From Monarcha castaneiventris obscurior (taxonomy: Eukaryota > Chordata > Aves > Passeriformes > Monarchidae): a DNA stretch of 64,000 bases. This document shows positions 48,301-62,674 of this stretch, piece after piece (within the stretch, counting starts at the first letter, position 1; each line of letters begins with the position of its first letter). Made by a program: the position numbers and the translations under genes. The stretch spans positions 17,222,001-17,286,000 of the forward strand of contig JAMPIT010000059.1 in assembly GCA_026261815.1 (NCBI GenBank). The letters are read 5' to 3'. Under the pieces are notes generated by a model. The model did not search any database, had not been told where the DNA came from, and worked only from the letters and a program-made list of their open reading frames with translations.

Positions 48301-51300
48301 GACTTTTCCAAAGAGTAACTAAATGGTGGCAAAAAGAAATTCCATATTTATTGCTCCATACTGTTTCCCTTGTAACTACAGTCTATGAGCTACACAAAAG
48401 CTATTCAATTTCCAGGTCTGGAAATTCGTTTAAATTCAGTCAGGAATGGAAAAAACATGTCATATCTTTTATTCATGCTGTCTCCTTGTAGGACTTGTCC
48501 TCAGAAAAAAAAGTCATGATGTTTAAAAAAAAAAAAAAATTAATCAGGAAAAGAACTTCCAAGATACTTTTGCTTTTAAAAAGTAGAATTAAGATTCGAA
48601 GAGTTCAGTGTTGATGCCTACTTTACTCTCAAGTATTTGTGATTATTCATTTAATTCTGAAAGTAGGGACTTCAATGGTGCTCTTTCAAATGGCTGTGAC
48701 AAAATTCCTGTTTCCTCACAACTTTAGCTTACCAGCATGACTTTTATTTCTTTCCACTCAGTAATATGAGTACTTTTTTATTTTACATGAATGCCTTTAA
48801 ATTATCATTCAATAAAGTAATTAATTATTTTATAATGCTCTAGTTTTTCTCATGTTCGAATAGATGGAGAACAATCCTGCCAAATGGAAAGTGATCATAG
48901 TGGTCATGGGTAAAAAGAAATGCATTTTCAAAGTTACCCTAGAGATCCTTAGACAAATTTAGGCTGAGGGTTTTTTCAAATATTTTAGGTACGTAGGAAT
49001 ACAAATAAATGCTTTTTAAAACACCGAGTAGCTCCTAGCATCTTTTCAATTTAATATCAGTTGCTTTGAACAATGGTTTTCTGTCTCACTCTTTAGAGAC
49101 CTAAAAATCTGGGACACTCATGAAATTTTGGAAATAACAATCATTACTTAGTAGTCATGCACTCCTAACAATTCAAAGCTACAACTGCATCTCAGGTTGA
49201 CACATATGGGCTGGTTGTGTGGGTAAGTCTTCAGTATAGTTTAGGGTTTGAGCTGTTGTGCATAACTACATTTGAAATACTTTAAACCCAATGCATTTAT
49301 ATTGCCCAAAATCTTAATTACATGTCTTAGTTGCTATATAAACGATTAAATTTTTTTTTTTTGATGTACTTACAGAACTTCCCTCATAAAGGGTGTTTTC
49401 CAGAACATGGTCTAGTTGTTTTTGGCTCATGTTAAGAACTTGAGGCAAACATGATCCAAAATATCTTATACATATATTCTTGTTATGTTTCTAATTCATT
49501 TCAGTGAGCAGAGACTCTTGGATATTTATAATGGGGACAGCTATCAAGAAATGAAGAAAAATGCAGTCTCTTTGAAGAGATAAATTATTTTTATTGTATT
49601 TATGCATAAAATTGTTTTCCTAAAAGAGCAGATAGAGAATGCTATCAAGTAAGAATGAATCTTCTGATATACCTGGTTTATTATAGAACTATTTCAGGTT
49701 TTTTCCAAAATATGACTGACAGGGTTATTAGCCAACCAATGAGAAATTAAGACAGGTATTGAGATACCAGGCATTGTTTGATTTTCTCAATAATATTTAG
49801 GTTAATTTTAATACTATTGCGCTTAGTTTATCAAGTTCTTAAGGAACCTCTCGTCCCCTAAGAATGTAATATAAGACACAGTCTTTTTACTGCTCAGTTT
49901 TCACTGAAATGCCATCAATCAGAAGGTAAGTTTTGAAAGAGAACAGTTTATCTTGACCTCTAAGTGACTAAAGAAATCCCTATGCACTATCAAAGGTTGT
50001 GACAAAACTGACATTGACAAAGAGTGCAGTGCCAGCTTCAAAATGTGCTCTCTCTTCAACTGCATATATTTGCATTGATTTAACTGTTTTGCATACATTG
50101 CAATATGCATGTATGGTGAAGTGTGTGTTGAAAAATATGCTTTTCTATATAGAGAACAAACTCCCAGCAAAAAGCCACATTCTGTACATCTGTATTCTTT
50201 GCACTTTAGCCTTTTTTTTTTTATCTTGGCCCTCAAGGTAATAATAAAATGGTAATTTCATGCCATGTATTTTTCAGTTTACCCAAGCCAGCACTTCATG
50301 CTTGCTGCTGCAAGAGTTCCTTCAAGCAGCAGTGAAAGATCATGCTGCACTGCTGTAAGCATAGCATAGATAAACATCCATGCTGGTAGAATATACCACC
50401 TAAAGGACAGGAGAAAAACAAACAAAACCAAATTAACTGAAATCAAGGACTAGATCAGAGAATCTTTTGGTGAAATTTTATGGTTTATGTTACCCATGGG
50501 TCCTAATAGACCCTCTGGGTATGAACTCAATAAATTTATGAGAGGGATACAAAATGTCAGCAGAGAACAAGGTAATAGATTTATGACATTAGGACCATAA
50601 TCTGGGTTTTTTTGAAGGAACTAGTCAGTGATGCTTTGCAGTTCTGCTCTCCATGGTGGCTTTTGATGGGCAGTTTTTTATGAAAAAAGGGTGGGAAAAA
50701 ATTCCTTATTTCAAGTTTATTCTTGCATTTTTTACTCTTCCAAACTCTTTTCTTTTCCATATCTCTTTCCAGCAACTTAAACAAATCAGATATTCTAATT
50801 TACCCTCCCCTTCTGTTAACCATTTTTCTACAGACAGAGCACTATTCAAAATGATGCTTTAATATGGGAATGCTTGGACACTTTCCGGTTTTTCTGACAC
50901 CTTCTTTATTCTTCTTCTTTTCTTTCTCTCTCAGTCATTTTGTCAGGAAAGCTTTCATATGAGTCTACAGTGAAATATAGATTAGAAACTTTGTTGGGAA
51001 GGATGTTATTAGCTTTATGTAATTGATTTTATTAATAAAATTCTTCGAATAAATGGGAAGGAAAAAGCTCTCAAAACTTTCACTGATAAGTAAGCAAAGA
51101 ATAGACTTAAAAATGGCCTTATCAGCTTTGGTGTATATATTTGGTCACAACAATGCAGTTTATGCCCAGATATAAATTTTTCAGGTTGAATTCTCCTTTT
51201 TTCCTTAGCTTAATTTGGTGATTTGGGTTTTTTCCTCTATTTCATCAATTCACTCATTCTTTTTTTCCTTATTCTTACTTTAGAAGGAATAACAACAATG

Positions 51301-54300
51301 ATGACAAAAGGAACATCTTATAACTTTTGTGGCAGAAAAATGTAGTGATTGCTAGACATGGGTTTCCATGAAGGCTGTGCTCCTAGAGGAATGAAATTTC
51401 TCCTGATTTTGAAAGACCTGGCCAATAGGTTGTGCAAGGACTAAACTTTGTTTACATCTAGATTGTGAAAAATCACATCTGCTAAAAAAATTACCACAAC
51501 TTTGTTCTTGGATTTTGTATGCCACAGTAAGCTTTCATGTTGTTGCCATACTAGAATATGACTCTATAATGAATGACAAATAGTTACTCGTATGTTATAT
51601 TCTGCAGGTTTATGAAATATTAAGTTTTAATGATACAATTTATGAGCACTACCACTGACAACCCACAAAGCAGTATCTTCAGGAAAGTCACTCTTCTGCC
51701 TGACCACAAACACTTGCTTGATTTTACTTCTAGAATTCATACCCCTAAAATTCAGGATGTGCATTACCATAAATCAAATTTTAAAATAACCATCACCTTT
51801 TCACAGATTGCCTTTAGTGTGGAAGTCTTAAAATAAAGTGTTTAATTTTCTTTTTAATACTATAAATGGTGTTAAGTCTTTATAACCAACTCTCACCATC
51901 TAGTTCTGTGCTAGGTAGCAATACATCACAGGAATGATGATGTTCTGATAATATATTACACTAATATATCATCAGTGTGACAATACTCTATGATGGATGA
52001 GTAATACATCTTCCAGACAAAGACATCAAATACAGATCTGCTTGGAAAAGGAACAACTCCCTTCCCTGTGTGTTATTCTAACTTTATTATCTTAAAACTT
52101 TATAAAATGCTCTTAAATTTCTACTCAAATTATTCATTTGGGCAGCCAACACATTCCCACATAGACAGGGAGGTTTGTCACAGCTCTGAGATCTGTTGAT
52201 TCGAGAGAACTTTTCTTCACTTTCAGTGTGAGAGATGATAGAAAGTAGCTTCCTTTACATGCAACATATGGTGTTGCATAAGGTAATGAATGTCGCCATA
52301 GAAGCTCATTACTAGATTAGAAAAAGAACTCACTCTTTAGACAGTCTGTAATTGCTATTGCTCTTCTTCTTCTTCATCCTCCTCAACTCAATTTTTCTCT
52401 TCTTTATGATAAATAGAATTGAAACAGTGTTTTCATATAAGAAAATAGACATGGAAGTAATTTAACCTTTGGCTTCTCTCTTCTGTTTAATTTCATTGCA
52501 AGAGATATGATTTAACTGAAACAATCTATACCTTTTTAATGTAATTCCTGTACATTTAATTTCTAGACTACCATAACTACATGTCTGGTGAAAGATACAT
52601 CTTTGCTCTTTTTAAACTTTGGTACAGAATTAGGAGTCTGTACAAAATGAGGTTATACAATTACACCAGAAAATGTTCTGTTGTTAGATTTTAAGCCAGC
52701 AACATGACTTATAGTGAACCTTACTTCTGCTAAAAAAATTACGACATATAAACTTCAGAAACCTTGGGTTTGCCGTAGGCTGTAATATTAATAAATGAAA
52801 CACTTTTGAAGGGCCCAAACTTTCCCCTCCTGTTGGTCCAACAACATCAGTGAGAAAAAGAGAGGAAATTAGTTGTATCAGATATTAAAAAATATTATAG
52901 AAATAAATGTTTTGAAGGAAAGATTACTTTGTGCCTGGTTATAGTCCTCAGAGACTCTTTAGTCCATTTGGTTCCAATTCCTAATTCTACTATATATTGC
53001 TTCCTTTGTAGTCTTACTCAAAAATGTTTTTAATAAGGGACTCAGAGCAATGATGGCCATGATAAAATAAAAAAAAAAAAAAATGAAATAAGACAACCAG
53101 GATATCAAAGTAACTTCTTTGAGAATCTAGCTAATATGGGACCAAGAGCCACAGGAGACTCTGTAGAGTCGAGTAGGAGGCAGCAGCCAGGAGAGAACAT
53201 AGAGGAATACCTAGATTACTTGCATTCCCTATCTTAACAACACAATTTTCTCCTCACTATGATAATTTCTTCTAAATTTCTCAGAATTGCAGTTGTTGTG
53301 GTTGTTATCAATGCGAGGTAGACATATAAGATTCAATATTTATGAAGCAAATATGATTATGGTATATCTGAGAAAGAAAATAGCAGTGGCTGTAGAAAAT
53401 AGGAATTGTTTATTACGTTCTTTGTGTCCATCCAATGCCCCTTATGTGATTGTCAAGGTACTGGCTCTTTATAGTCCTATGTACAGGAATGAATCCTAAT
53501 TATTTTGGTCTGCTTTGTCTTTCCACGTTGAAAATCAAAGAGAATTGTGTTATATAAAACATTTTGTTCATTAAATCATACTGAAAATAAAGGAATAATT
53601 AAAATGGAACTGAAAAAACTGTATATTTCAAAGTTCAGTAGGTTCCTAATGTAGAAATATATTAAAAAAATAAGTCCATGTTTCAGATTATAAATATAGA
53701 AACAAAAATTATTAATTAACTTTAGAGATCAAATATATCTTTATTAAGACATAGTCTCTCTGAAGAATAGAATTTTAGTAGAGCCTAAATGAAAAGTTAC
53801 ACCATATGAGTAGAAAACAATCCTTGCCAATTTTCTTAACTAAAAAGACATTTAATCTGTGATTATAGTCTCTTATGTTATCCAGTGGTATTATATACTA
53901 AACTTATTAAATTTGTATAATTGCAGCTAGTTTAAATTATTTAAGAGAATCCATATTTCATTTAGTTTAACATTATTATTAAATTTAGAATCTCTTTAGC
54001 AGAACTGAGATCAGATGTAAAAACTCTCCAAGGAAAGTGACACCTCCTTTGAGAAATGCTTCTTAGAGCTTGTTATGAATAAGGACAATTAATCTGCTCT
54101 TTTAAAATGAGCTCAGATTTTAAATCTTATCTTTTACTTTGTATCAAAACACCAAAAAATTTTCATCACATTTCAAATTTTATAAGATTTGGATTTAGAT
54201 ACCTGATGTCAATATAAGGGTTTAATTATGTTATATATTGTTGATCTTGCAAGATAATGAGTGTCTACAAGAAATATTGAACAAATTCTTGTCTCATAAG

Positions 54301-54595
54301 AAGTTAATGAAATTTGTGCTCTTTTCTCAGCAATTTCAGGGCCAGACCCATAATGTTAGATGTCTATTTCTCACATTAGTCTATCAAAGGTTTTGTATTA
54401 AAATTTAGTTGAAATATACATCTAAAAAATGGGTTTTCATTTGAGTTAGGATTGCCTAAAAAGTCAATTTTGATTTCCAAAATTGTAAAATTAAAGGTGA
54501 TTATCTATATTATTACTTATATTATTTATATATCCCTATATTTACCAGTGACTTCTCCCATAAACCTCAATTCCTCTGGAGTTTAGGCTCAAGGG
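45316..54595. other. AT-rich, repeat-poor non-coding DNA
   Basis: No gene or assignable mobile element is seen over about 9 kb. A tracts occur at 48525-48539 and 53069-53083. A small imperfect hairpin at about 50288-50352 is mentioned as a finding. Open frames are short and unrecognised. Confidence 0.5.
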
Positions 54596-54660
54596 AAAAA
54601 ACAAAACAACAAACCAAACCAAATCAACCAAACAAACAAACCCCCACACCAAAGAAACAC
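54596..54660. repeat. (AAAC)n-like low-complexity tract
   Basis: The plus strand is made of AAAC, AACC and CAAAC words with no T-rich interruptions, a degenerate tetranucleotide repeat. Confidence 0.8.
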
Positions 54661-57600
54661 CAATATATATATTTTTTCATGATCTAAGTTTTGAAAAATA
54701 TACTGCTCTATTTTAGATTATAATAATTTTAAAAAGATATGAAGACTGGATACAGGTGAAGGGATTTCTTCCAAATCCTTTTCAGAATTCCTGCCGTACC
54801 TTTCCCAATCAGTTTTAAAGAAGTTTTTTACAAGACATGAAGAACCCTTTTAAAATTATTACACCTTGGGATGTACTCATTTGTCACTCTATATGTGCAA
54901 TCTGTAAACATAAATCAATGCTGCTGTAGAAAAAAAAAGTATAATCATTATCAAGCCACATTTTAGAACTATAATACAGAAAAGCCCATTTATTCTATAT
55001 CTAAGAAAATTTTTCAATGCCAAAATCTTTTCTGCCTAATGTGATTTTAAAGAAGCTTGATCAACTAAATTTAGAAAAATGTGGACACATTTTCATAAAT
55101 AAACCTAAAATAGAGAGGCTATCCTGCCCTTACAATCTAGAATTATTTGTCTTTAACACTACTTCTTCCACAAAGAGATAACAGAAAAACAACCAGAGAT
55201 AAATTGAAGCACTGTTTACTCGTGAAGGCAGTAGATGGTTTTTAAGTTTTAATGACTGGCAATTGTCTTATTCTTTTAAATCTCTCTTCTACCTGTAAGA
55301 ACTCTCCTTTTATTTTAATGGGTGTACATCCACATCATTTACCTTCTGAGTGTTTACACGTCCTTTTTTTAGAAACTGTATGAGTAGAAGTTCCTAAATC
55401 CGAATGACTTAATTCATATACAGTATAAATGAAACACTGTTATATCCTAATTTGGAGCAGGTGACTTATAAAATTATTCATTATGGGAAATAACATTAAC
55501 TAGAATAATTATATATAATGTATAAATAAATAAATATTTGTGTTAAATTTTACACAATAATATAGATCTCATTTTAAAAAACAGGAAAAAAGTGCTATGA
55601 CTGGAAGATTAAAATACAGATCAAAATTACATTAAAAAATCAGAAAAAAAATAGATTCATAATTCCAAAAGAATAGAGAATTATAATTAGGAGTCAGTTT
55701 AAGGGCCATAGATTGGAATATACACCGGAGGTTCAACTAGTAACTCAGAGTATCCAGCAGTTTCATCTTTGCCCTGTCACCTGAGGAAAAGATTAGGTGC
55801 CTATTCTTTATCATGTAGATAACTACAGGGATTTCAATGTATGATTAAAGGGTAGCAGTTGGGTACTGGTAAGATGTGGGTGAAATTGTCATTGATCTTG
55901 AGATTTCCCTTCTGGAGAACAAAGCCACTCAAACTACTTTCCCAGGCTGCTGGTTATTTTAAATATAGACAATATATTAGGATCTTACTGTGGAAAGTAG
56001 ATCACAAAGTTGCTTGCAGAGCATAAATTAGGACAAATATTTTAGGTCTAGAGAACAGTGAATTTTTTATAATAGAAAGCGTTCCATATACAGTTTTGGA
56101 AATTGCATAGAAAATGCAATAGGGGTCTACATGTGTGTATCAACACTGTTTTCTATGTACAAGAACTTGAAATTTAGTGGCACAATCCAAATAGCTCAAT
56201 GAAAGAGAAATGAGAATCTTATTACTTCTGAAAATATGGAAAACTATTCTTCTTATTAGTATAGATGTTTTAAAAGATAAGAATCTGAAAAGGGGATTAC
56301 TGATAAACTAATTAATCACAACTTTTTTGGAATGTTATTTACTTTGAATAGACTTTCAAAGTTATGCAAGGCAGAAATATTGTGTAATTCCCAAGGTATT
56401 TAAGGCTACTTCATTCGCCTACATGCTTGCTTGGTGTTTTTTTTCAGCACAGCTAAATGCCAAAGACCTCTCCCTTGAGCAAGAGTTGTAGGATGCACTT
56501 AGCAAAGTCTGGGTTATTTATTGGGAAAAAAGTCGAGAGAACTGTCCCAAAAGACAAAGCAATTGTCCTTTGAAGTATACAAGGTATGAATGGTTGAAGA
56601 GCTCTACACAAGGCCTCAGAAACAGAAAATGCAAAAAATATGTTTATACATATAAAAAATAGTAAGGAGTAGTAGAAGAGTGCGAGGAGGTTGACTTTTA
56701 TAGCTTCTAATCTCACTGGTGAAATAATGTTTAGACAGTCTGAAGACTTTAATCATTTTTAGTTTTTGAAAATATAATTGGGCAAAAAAAGAAATAGAGA
56801 TTGCATTAAAAAAAAATAAGAGCCATGTATTGTAACTAATCAATGGAGGACCAGATTCCTGGTAAGAAGTACTCTTAGATCTTGATGTGTTTATTTTATT
56901 AAAGAGAAGATTCAATTTGATGTCTGCACATAAGCATTTTTTTACAAGAACAAAAGTACAGAGTGCTATGTAGTTCTACTACTACCAGAGAAAGTAGTTA
57001 AAACAATTAAATAAACTAATTAAATAATAATATAAATAATAAATAATAAAATTATTAAATTCTGGAAGTTGAAATCAAGTGATCTCAAATGCAAAGAACA
57101 TCTTTTTTTTCCTTTTGAATGAGCAACCTTTTAAAAAAGTAGGTCATTTCCTGACCTGCAAAGGTTAGGCATACAGGTTTAACCTTGTAAAGAGTTCTTG
57201 CTGAGATGTGAACATTAAGAGAATTTGTGTTCATAACTTGCATACTCCTAGACTTTCAATTTGTATATACTCTTTTTTTTGGTTTTGTTCTTGCTGTTTT
57301 TTGGATTTTGGGTTTTTTTTTTGTTCAGCTTGTCCAGCCTACCTCTACTGTTTCAACTTTGCTCCACAACATCTCCTCTTTCTCCTGGGGCCAGTCAGCA
57401 AATGAGTTTTGCCTTGTTCATGAGTTAGCACCCTGAATTCCTCCATTCCCTACCTTGTGCACTGTTCTTTAAAGACCTGTTCCTTTAAGAGACAAGTGAT
57501 CATGAGAATGAGGTATACCTTCCCCACATGGAACAGTGTTACACTGTAAAACCTAAAACAAGCTTTGGCCCTGTAAACATTTCCATTCATGTGGTTATGC

Positions 57601-58943
57601 AATTACTTTCAAAGAAACAATATTACTGAAGTACCAAAAAGCTCCAAGTGCAGCACCATAAAAATACATACATTGATGTGACAATTTCTTTCCACACAAG
57701 CAAAAACAACTAGATATTTATTATGGGTTTAAAAAAAAAATTAAAAATGAGCTGTCACCATGAACTGTGAATTTGTCTTTTTTGTGTTTCTGTGAGGCTT
57801 TTTTTTGGTATGCACAGCTATCATCAGTTTTTTTTGCTTTGCATTACAGTTATGACATCCTCTAATGCATTGCTTTTTAATAGAAATCCACAGTAATAGT
57901 CCTGAGGCCCAATAGCCTTTGTACTTTGTACTTTAAAAATACTCACTAGATTTCAAGATGGGTCTCGTATTACAAGTCTAGACAAAGTAGCAGTTAACCA
58001 AATAGCCCTCTCATTTCCTTAAGAACGCGTTTACCTGAGCAGGTGGAGATTGATTTAAACTCTTCTGTGCAGATTCCAAACAGGTCAGAAAAATAAAAAG
58101 ATCACCTATAGCCTGGGGTCTGTATAACTTGATTACTTAGATTTTTTTCTATGAAAATTTTCAGGAAGCCAGACACAGCACTAACACAACCATAGGTCTT
58201 CCAAGCTTGCAACTTGGAGTATGGGCCCACCTTTTTGAGGGGAGAAAGAGACAAAAAATCAACACTGTCTGTGAACACTATCATGAGGAAAAAAATCCTA
58301 AACAACAACAAATAAACAAGCAAAACCCCCTAAAACAACAATACCTAAAAAACCCAGCAAAATAGAAAAGAAGCTAAAAAACTCCCTAAAAATTCGGTGT
58401 TACAACTGATGTCCCTTAATGTTTTGATACAGGCAGCCATCATTAGGAACACAGGGAATGAGTGATAGGGCTATGATGATGAAAGAGTCTTTTCCTTTCT
58501 ACAGCTTTTTTTACATATGCCTCAAGGAAGATAAAATGTAATGCAGTCAAGACATTATAAAATAAAAATGAAAAGTCAGTCTAAGCAGTCTGTTACGGAA
58601 ATTGCCAGACTACCTAAGAGTCACCACAACAAGGCGGGAAAATGTATTGAAAATAATTTTTCTGCGAAAGCAAAGAGGCAGATTTCTACGGATCTTCATT
58701 CTAGAAGTTATCACTGTAAATGTTAATGGATTTACCAATTTACCCAGCATCTTGTGGATACTAAAAATCTAGAAGCAGAGAAATTCTTCAGCCTTTTCTC
58801 AATATTCTGTGAGAACATTTCTTTCACATGCAGACTAGATGAAAACAGCGAAGACGGTTTTGTAAACTATCTTTATCTGTGCACCTGGGTTCTGTTTTGC
58901 AGAATTGTTATGGAACACATTGGGAAGAATATTTTTCAGTGGA
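54661..58943. other. AT-rich non-coding DNA
   Basis: No gene or mobile element is recognised. A TAA/TAAT-rich patch is listed separately. The stretch just left of the LTR at 58944 (58541-58943) includes a basic plus-strand frame of 61 codons and an 80-codon frame; neither is recognised as viral. Confidence 0.5.
57001..57060. repeat. (TAA)n-like AT-rich tract
   Basis: AATAATAATATAAATAATAA-type words fill this patch with almost no G or C. Confidence 0.85.
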
Positions 58944-59113
58944 TGTTGTGGGTTCTAGCCAACTGCTACGAGAGGTTGATGATCAATGACCAATGATCTT
59001 ATGTCATGGTAGCAAACTAGGGTATAAAAATTGGTCTGTGGAAGAATAAATGGCTCATGCCACTCTTTTCCTGAACTTGGACTGTGTCGTTTCTTGCCAT
59101 TCTCGGTGCAACA
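58944..59113 (+). mobile_element. Compact solo LTR of an endogenous retrovirus
   Basis: In about 170 bases the sequence shows TGTTGTGGGTTCTAGCC at the left edge, CCAAT at 58990-58994, TATAAAAA at 59023-59030, AATAAA at 59045-59050 and a tail ending CTCGGTGCAACA. This is the same order as the LTR at 17199-17422 and is typical of a small avian ERV LTR. Both ends agree with TG...CA. No perfect target-site duplication was found and no internal viral gene is visible. Confidence 0.75.
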
Positions 59114-60924
59114 GAGACAAGCATCTCTTAACACTTTATCACCAAAAATTTAATTCCTCTAAAATTAACTCTAAAGAAATGAGAAAATATTGCAGTCTGC
59201 TATTGATGGGTCCTGTAGTACTTATTGTGTTTTAGCTACTATCAGCACCATATATCTCTCTTTTTTAGTTTGCATTGCAATGAGTAACTTGTTTTTTATC
59301 TCTTCAAAATAATTCTGGGAAAAAACTTTCACACTTGAACAATTTGCAATGATTTCTTTAATTCTACGTGGCTTTCTTGGGGTCATACAGGCTCAGTTTT
59401 CCATTACCTTTTTTCCATAATATCACATTTTATCACACATAAATCCAACAAAAACCCTTGTTGGTATTATCATATGAAGTAAGTGATAGACACCCTTGAC
59501 GTCACTCTCTGATAAGAGTAGTTTAATACTGTGCTATTGAAAGGTACACAGAAAAAATTGTGATATAATTTAATGTTCTCACATCACTGCTTGTAAATGA
59601 CTTAATCTTCAAAATTACAGCCAGATTAAACAGTTTGATTCATTTTACCGTTTAGCAGCATTTATGGCTGTAATTTACATGTAGGAACTATTTAACAGAT
59701 TCTTGTTTCCCCCTCCCACATATCTCTTATTTTTCTTTTAGAACATGTATCTTATGACAAACGCATATAAACGCTTACACTTATCCTTACTTGCCTTTCA
59801 GCTTGTACAATAAAGCTATGAAGGTTTTTTGCTACATACAGTTAACTCCCTAAGTTAGAAACTAAATGTTCCTCCCACATCAAATCCTGAACAAACCCAG
59901 TAGTAAAATTTCTTCCTATAATGTTGCAATATGTCAGCTGTCATGCAAAATGTACTTATTTGGAATTTTTTTATGGGACAAAAGGTCGCAACTCAAACAT
60001 ACTTTATACAGCAAATCTGTTAAGTCTGACACAACCAAACAGGAAAAACTGAACTTACCTTTATCTTACACCTCTTTCCCCTCATGATTCATCTCTTGAC
60101 AAATCTGTTATGCAGTCCCTGGTGTAGGCTCGCCATGTGTGTAGCCTTAAGCACATCTCAGAAGTAAATGTGTACCACAGGATATCCAGGTAAAAGTAAT
60201 AGAAGTTTAACAAAACTCGTGTCTCCCCTTCATCTCTTCAAATATTCGTTGTCATCTCATTCCTTTAACATGCGATCCATCCCACACACTAGCACTCTAT
60301 TTCAGTCTAGCTACCAAGGAAAAACAAGGAGACATGCAAACAAACTGTCCCCTCCAGCCCCAACAGAGAATCAAGCGATTAAAAATAATGCCAAGTAGAA
60401 GTACTGGATGATAGAAAATGACCCTCAATATCAAATATTTACAAGATAATAGCATACCACCATAAAAATATTCACCAGCTCTACCATATTTCCAGTATTT
60501 TACACTCATTACTTCATTGGGATTTGGATGATTATTGCAGAGAAAGAAGATTATTGCAAAATTCAGCGTACAAGAAAATAGTACATGGCTTTAGGCTGCA
60601 TTATTGTAGTTTCCTGTTTGGGATCACAGAATTTCTCAGCTGCCCTGGCGTGCTGTCATGATCTTTCTTAAGGTAAACAGGCCAGAGTGCCAGCAGATAT
60701 AAAAGGCTTGAATTCTTTCACCAGTGCACTAACCAATACAGTTAATCTGAAAATAGTGCAAAAGGTAAGAAACCAGTTTCTCCTTAAGTTCAAAAGATTT
60801 GGAAGTCTATATAAGGATACTTGTATTGGAGCATACATAACAAAAAAAAAAAAAAAAATCAGTGTAAATCACTGTGATTTTTGCTTTTTCTCACTGTAGG
60901 GTTTAAACAAAAGTAGCCAGAAGA
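59114..60924. other. Non-coding DNA with A17 tract
   Basis: No gene is recognised. An A tract lies at 60842-60858, shortly before the CR1 that follows. Confidence 0.5.
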
Positions 60925-61212
60925 GGACTGTGGATATTGTTCAAGACGACAACAGGAAATTACCTCAAGCAGCAGCAGGGGAGGTTCAGACTGGATATTG
61001 GGAAGAATTTCTTCACTGAAATGTTAGTTAAGCATTGGAACGGATTGCCCAGGGAAGTGGTAGAGTCATCAAACCTGGAGGTGCTCAAGAAGTGACTGGG
61101 CATAGTGCTTAGTGCTGTGGTTTAGCTAACAAGGTGGTGTTCTGTCAAAGGTTGGACTCAACGATCTTTGAGGTCTTTACCAAATTTAATGATTTTATGA
61201 CTCTATGAAGGG
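60925..61212 (+). mobile_element. CR1 LINE 3' end
   Basis: GGAGGTTCAGACTGGATATT (60979), GGAAGAATTTCTTCACTGAA (61000), GGATTGCCCAGGGAAGTGGT (61042), GAGGTGCTCAAGAAGTGACT (61078), GGTTGGACTCAACGATCTTT (61151) and AATGATTTTATGACTCTATG define the end of a CR1 subfamily with the 'GACAAGGTGGTG' type 3' region. It is 5'-truncated and well recognisable. Confidence 0.92.
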
Positions 61213-62674
61213 AGGAGAGCAGGGAGGGAAACATCATTTTTTATTAATGACTTTGCAAAATAACTCAAAGCTGATATTCTGACTTAAATATCAATATCTC
61301 AAGTTCAAAGTTTTTACTCTTTGTGCTTACAACATCGTGCTCATAGTTTGAAGGATGAAAGTTGACATAATTCATTCAGTAGGTAAAAACTAGAAAAATT
61401 TACCAGAGAAAGCTTTTCCTTGTTTTTCCATCAGATAAAGCAGAGGACATGATGCATTTTGTAAGACTCGTCTCTTCTGTACCACAATAGAGCCAAAGTA
61501 ATTTATCTCTCTCTAAATAAAAGTGACTCTATATATTTAACAGATTTCTGGTTGATCTGATTTGGGGCAAAAGGTTACCATGAGCTTCTGGCTGGCAAGC
61601 TAAACTCTTGTTTTTACTTCACTAGAATCTTGTTCAGAGGACATGGTTCAATTGAACTGAACTAAAGGGTTATGATCATGCATACTACAGGCACGCTCCC
61701 TGATAGTAACACAGAGGTGATCTGAAACTGTTTCTTCTGCAACTTCGACCTTAATATTGTGCAATAACATTCTGAATTTCTATAAATCTCAAAAATTCAT
61801 TATTATTCATACAAGACCTTCACATGGACTTTGAATCACTCAGTTTCTTTTAATATTAGCTCGTGGTTTTAATTAAGATATGCACGATATACGAAATTTC
61901 ACTAAGTGTCTTTCAAGGAGCTTTGATGATAATACAAAATGAGCAATGAAAAGGCTTTGCTTTTAATAACTCCAAAATTGTATTATTCTGGGATATATTT
62001 CTAAGGCCTTATTCATTTTGTGGGGGGAGGGAAGGAAAAAGGTCTTTTAGTATTGTTAATTAAGATGAAGATTCTCATTAACTAAAGCAAATGTTAAATG
62101 GCCCACGGGAGTGCATAAATAATAGGCTTACTAATAAACTGTAGTATATCGAAGCTGAGGAAAATAACTTTAACAATGCTTTTGCAAATTTACTAATTAC
62201 AATAGCTTCCAGCAGTGCCAGTTCAACCTGCAAAGAACTTAAACTGCACTTGTTCTGTTTTCAGAAGTGCTTCAGAATAATTAAACTATTTTGAATCAAA
62301 GTTGCTCAACCTACTTATTAAAATAAAAATAGGCAAAATAGTTGTTAAAATATTGTGGACTCCTGGTGACTATATATTCCATAACTGAAATAGCTCTTTT
62401 CTAAAAGGACAGTACTTCTGGAATTGAAATACATTAATACACTTACATTTTATTCTAATTAACTGTAGTGGTTAGTAAGTGCTTTACTCTTGCATGAAGA
62501 TGATTTTGCTATTATGAAAGCTATCATGTGGGAAACAGTGGCACTTATGAGTAGTTCTAGTTCAGAATGACAGCTCTATAAAAAGTCGGTGCTAGGCATG
62601 GATCTCCTTTACACAAGAAAATAAATGATGGTACGTGTTTCATAGCTTTTTTCTGGAATGTAAAAATATATCAT
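61213..62674. other. Non-coding DNA, possibly conserved
   Basis: No gene or mobile element is recognised. The stretch around 62040-62340 is AT-rich but varied, without repeats, and could be a conserved non-coding element, which only an alignment could show. Confidence 0.45.

Noticed and set aside
49919..50241. Opposed frames of 105 and 80 codons
   Set aside because: They overlap, have no recognised domain, and are A/T-composition driven.
58541..58996. Frames before the LTR at 58944 as viral envelope remnant
   Set aside because: I saw no retroviral motif, and the 80-codon frame runs into the LTR itself, so a viral assignment is not supported.
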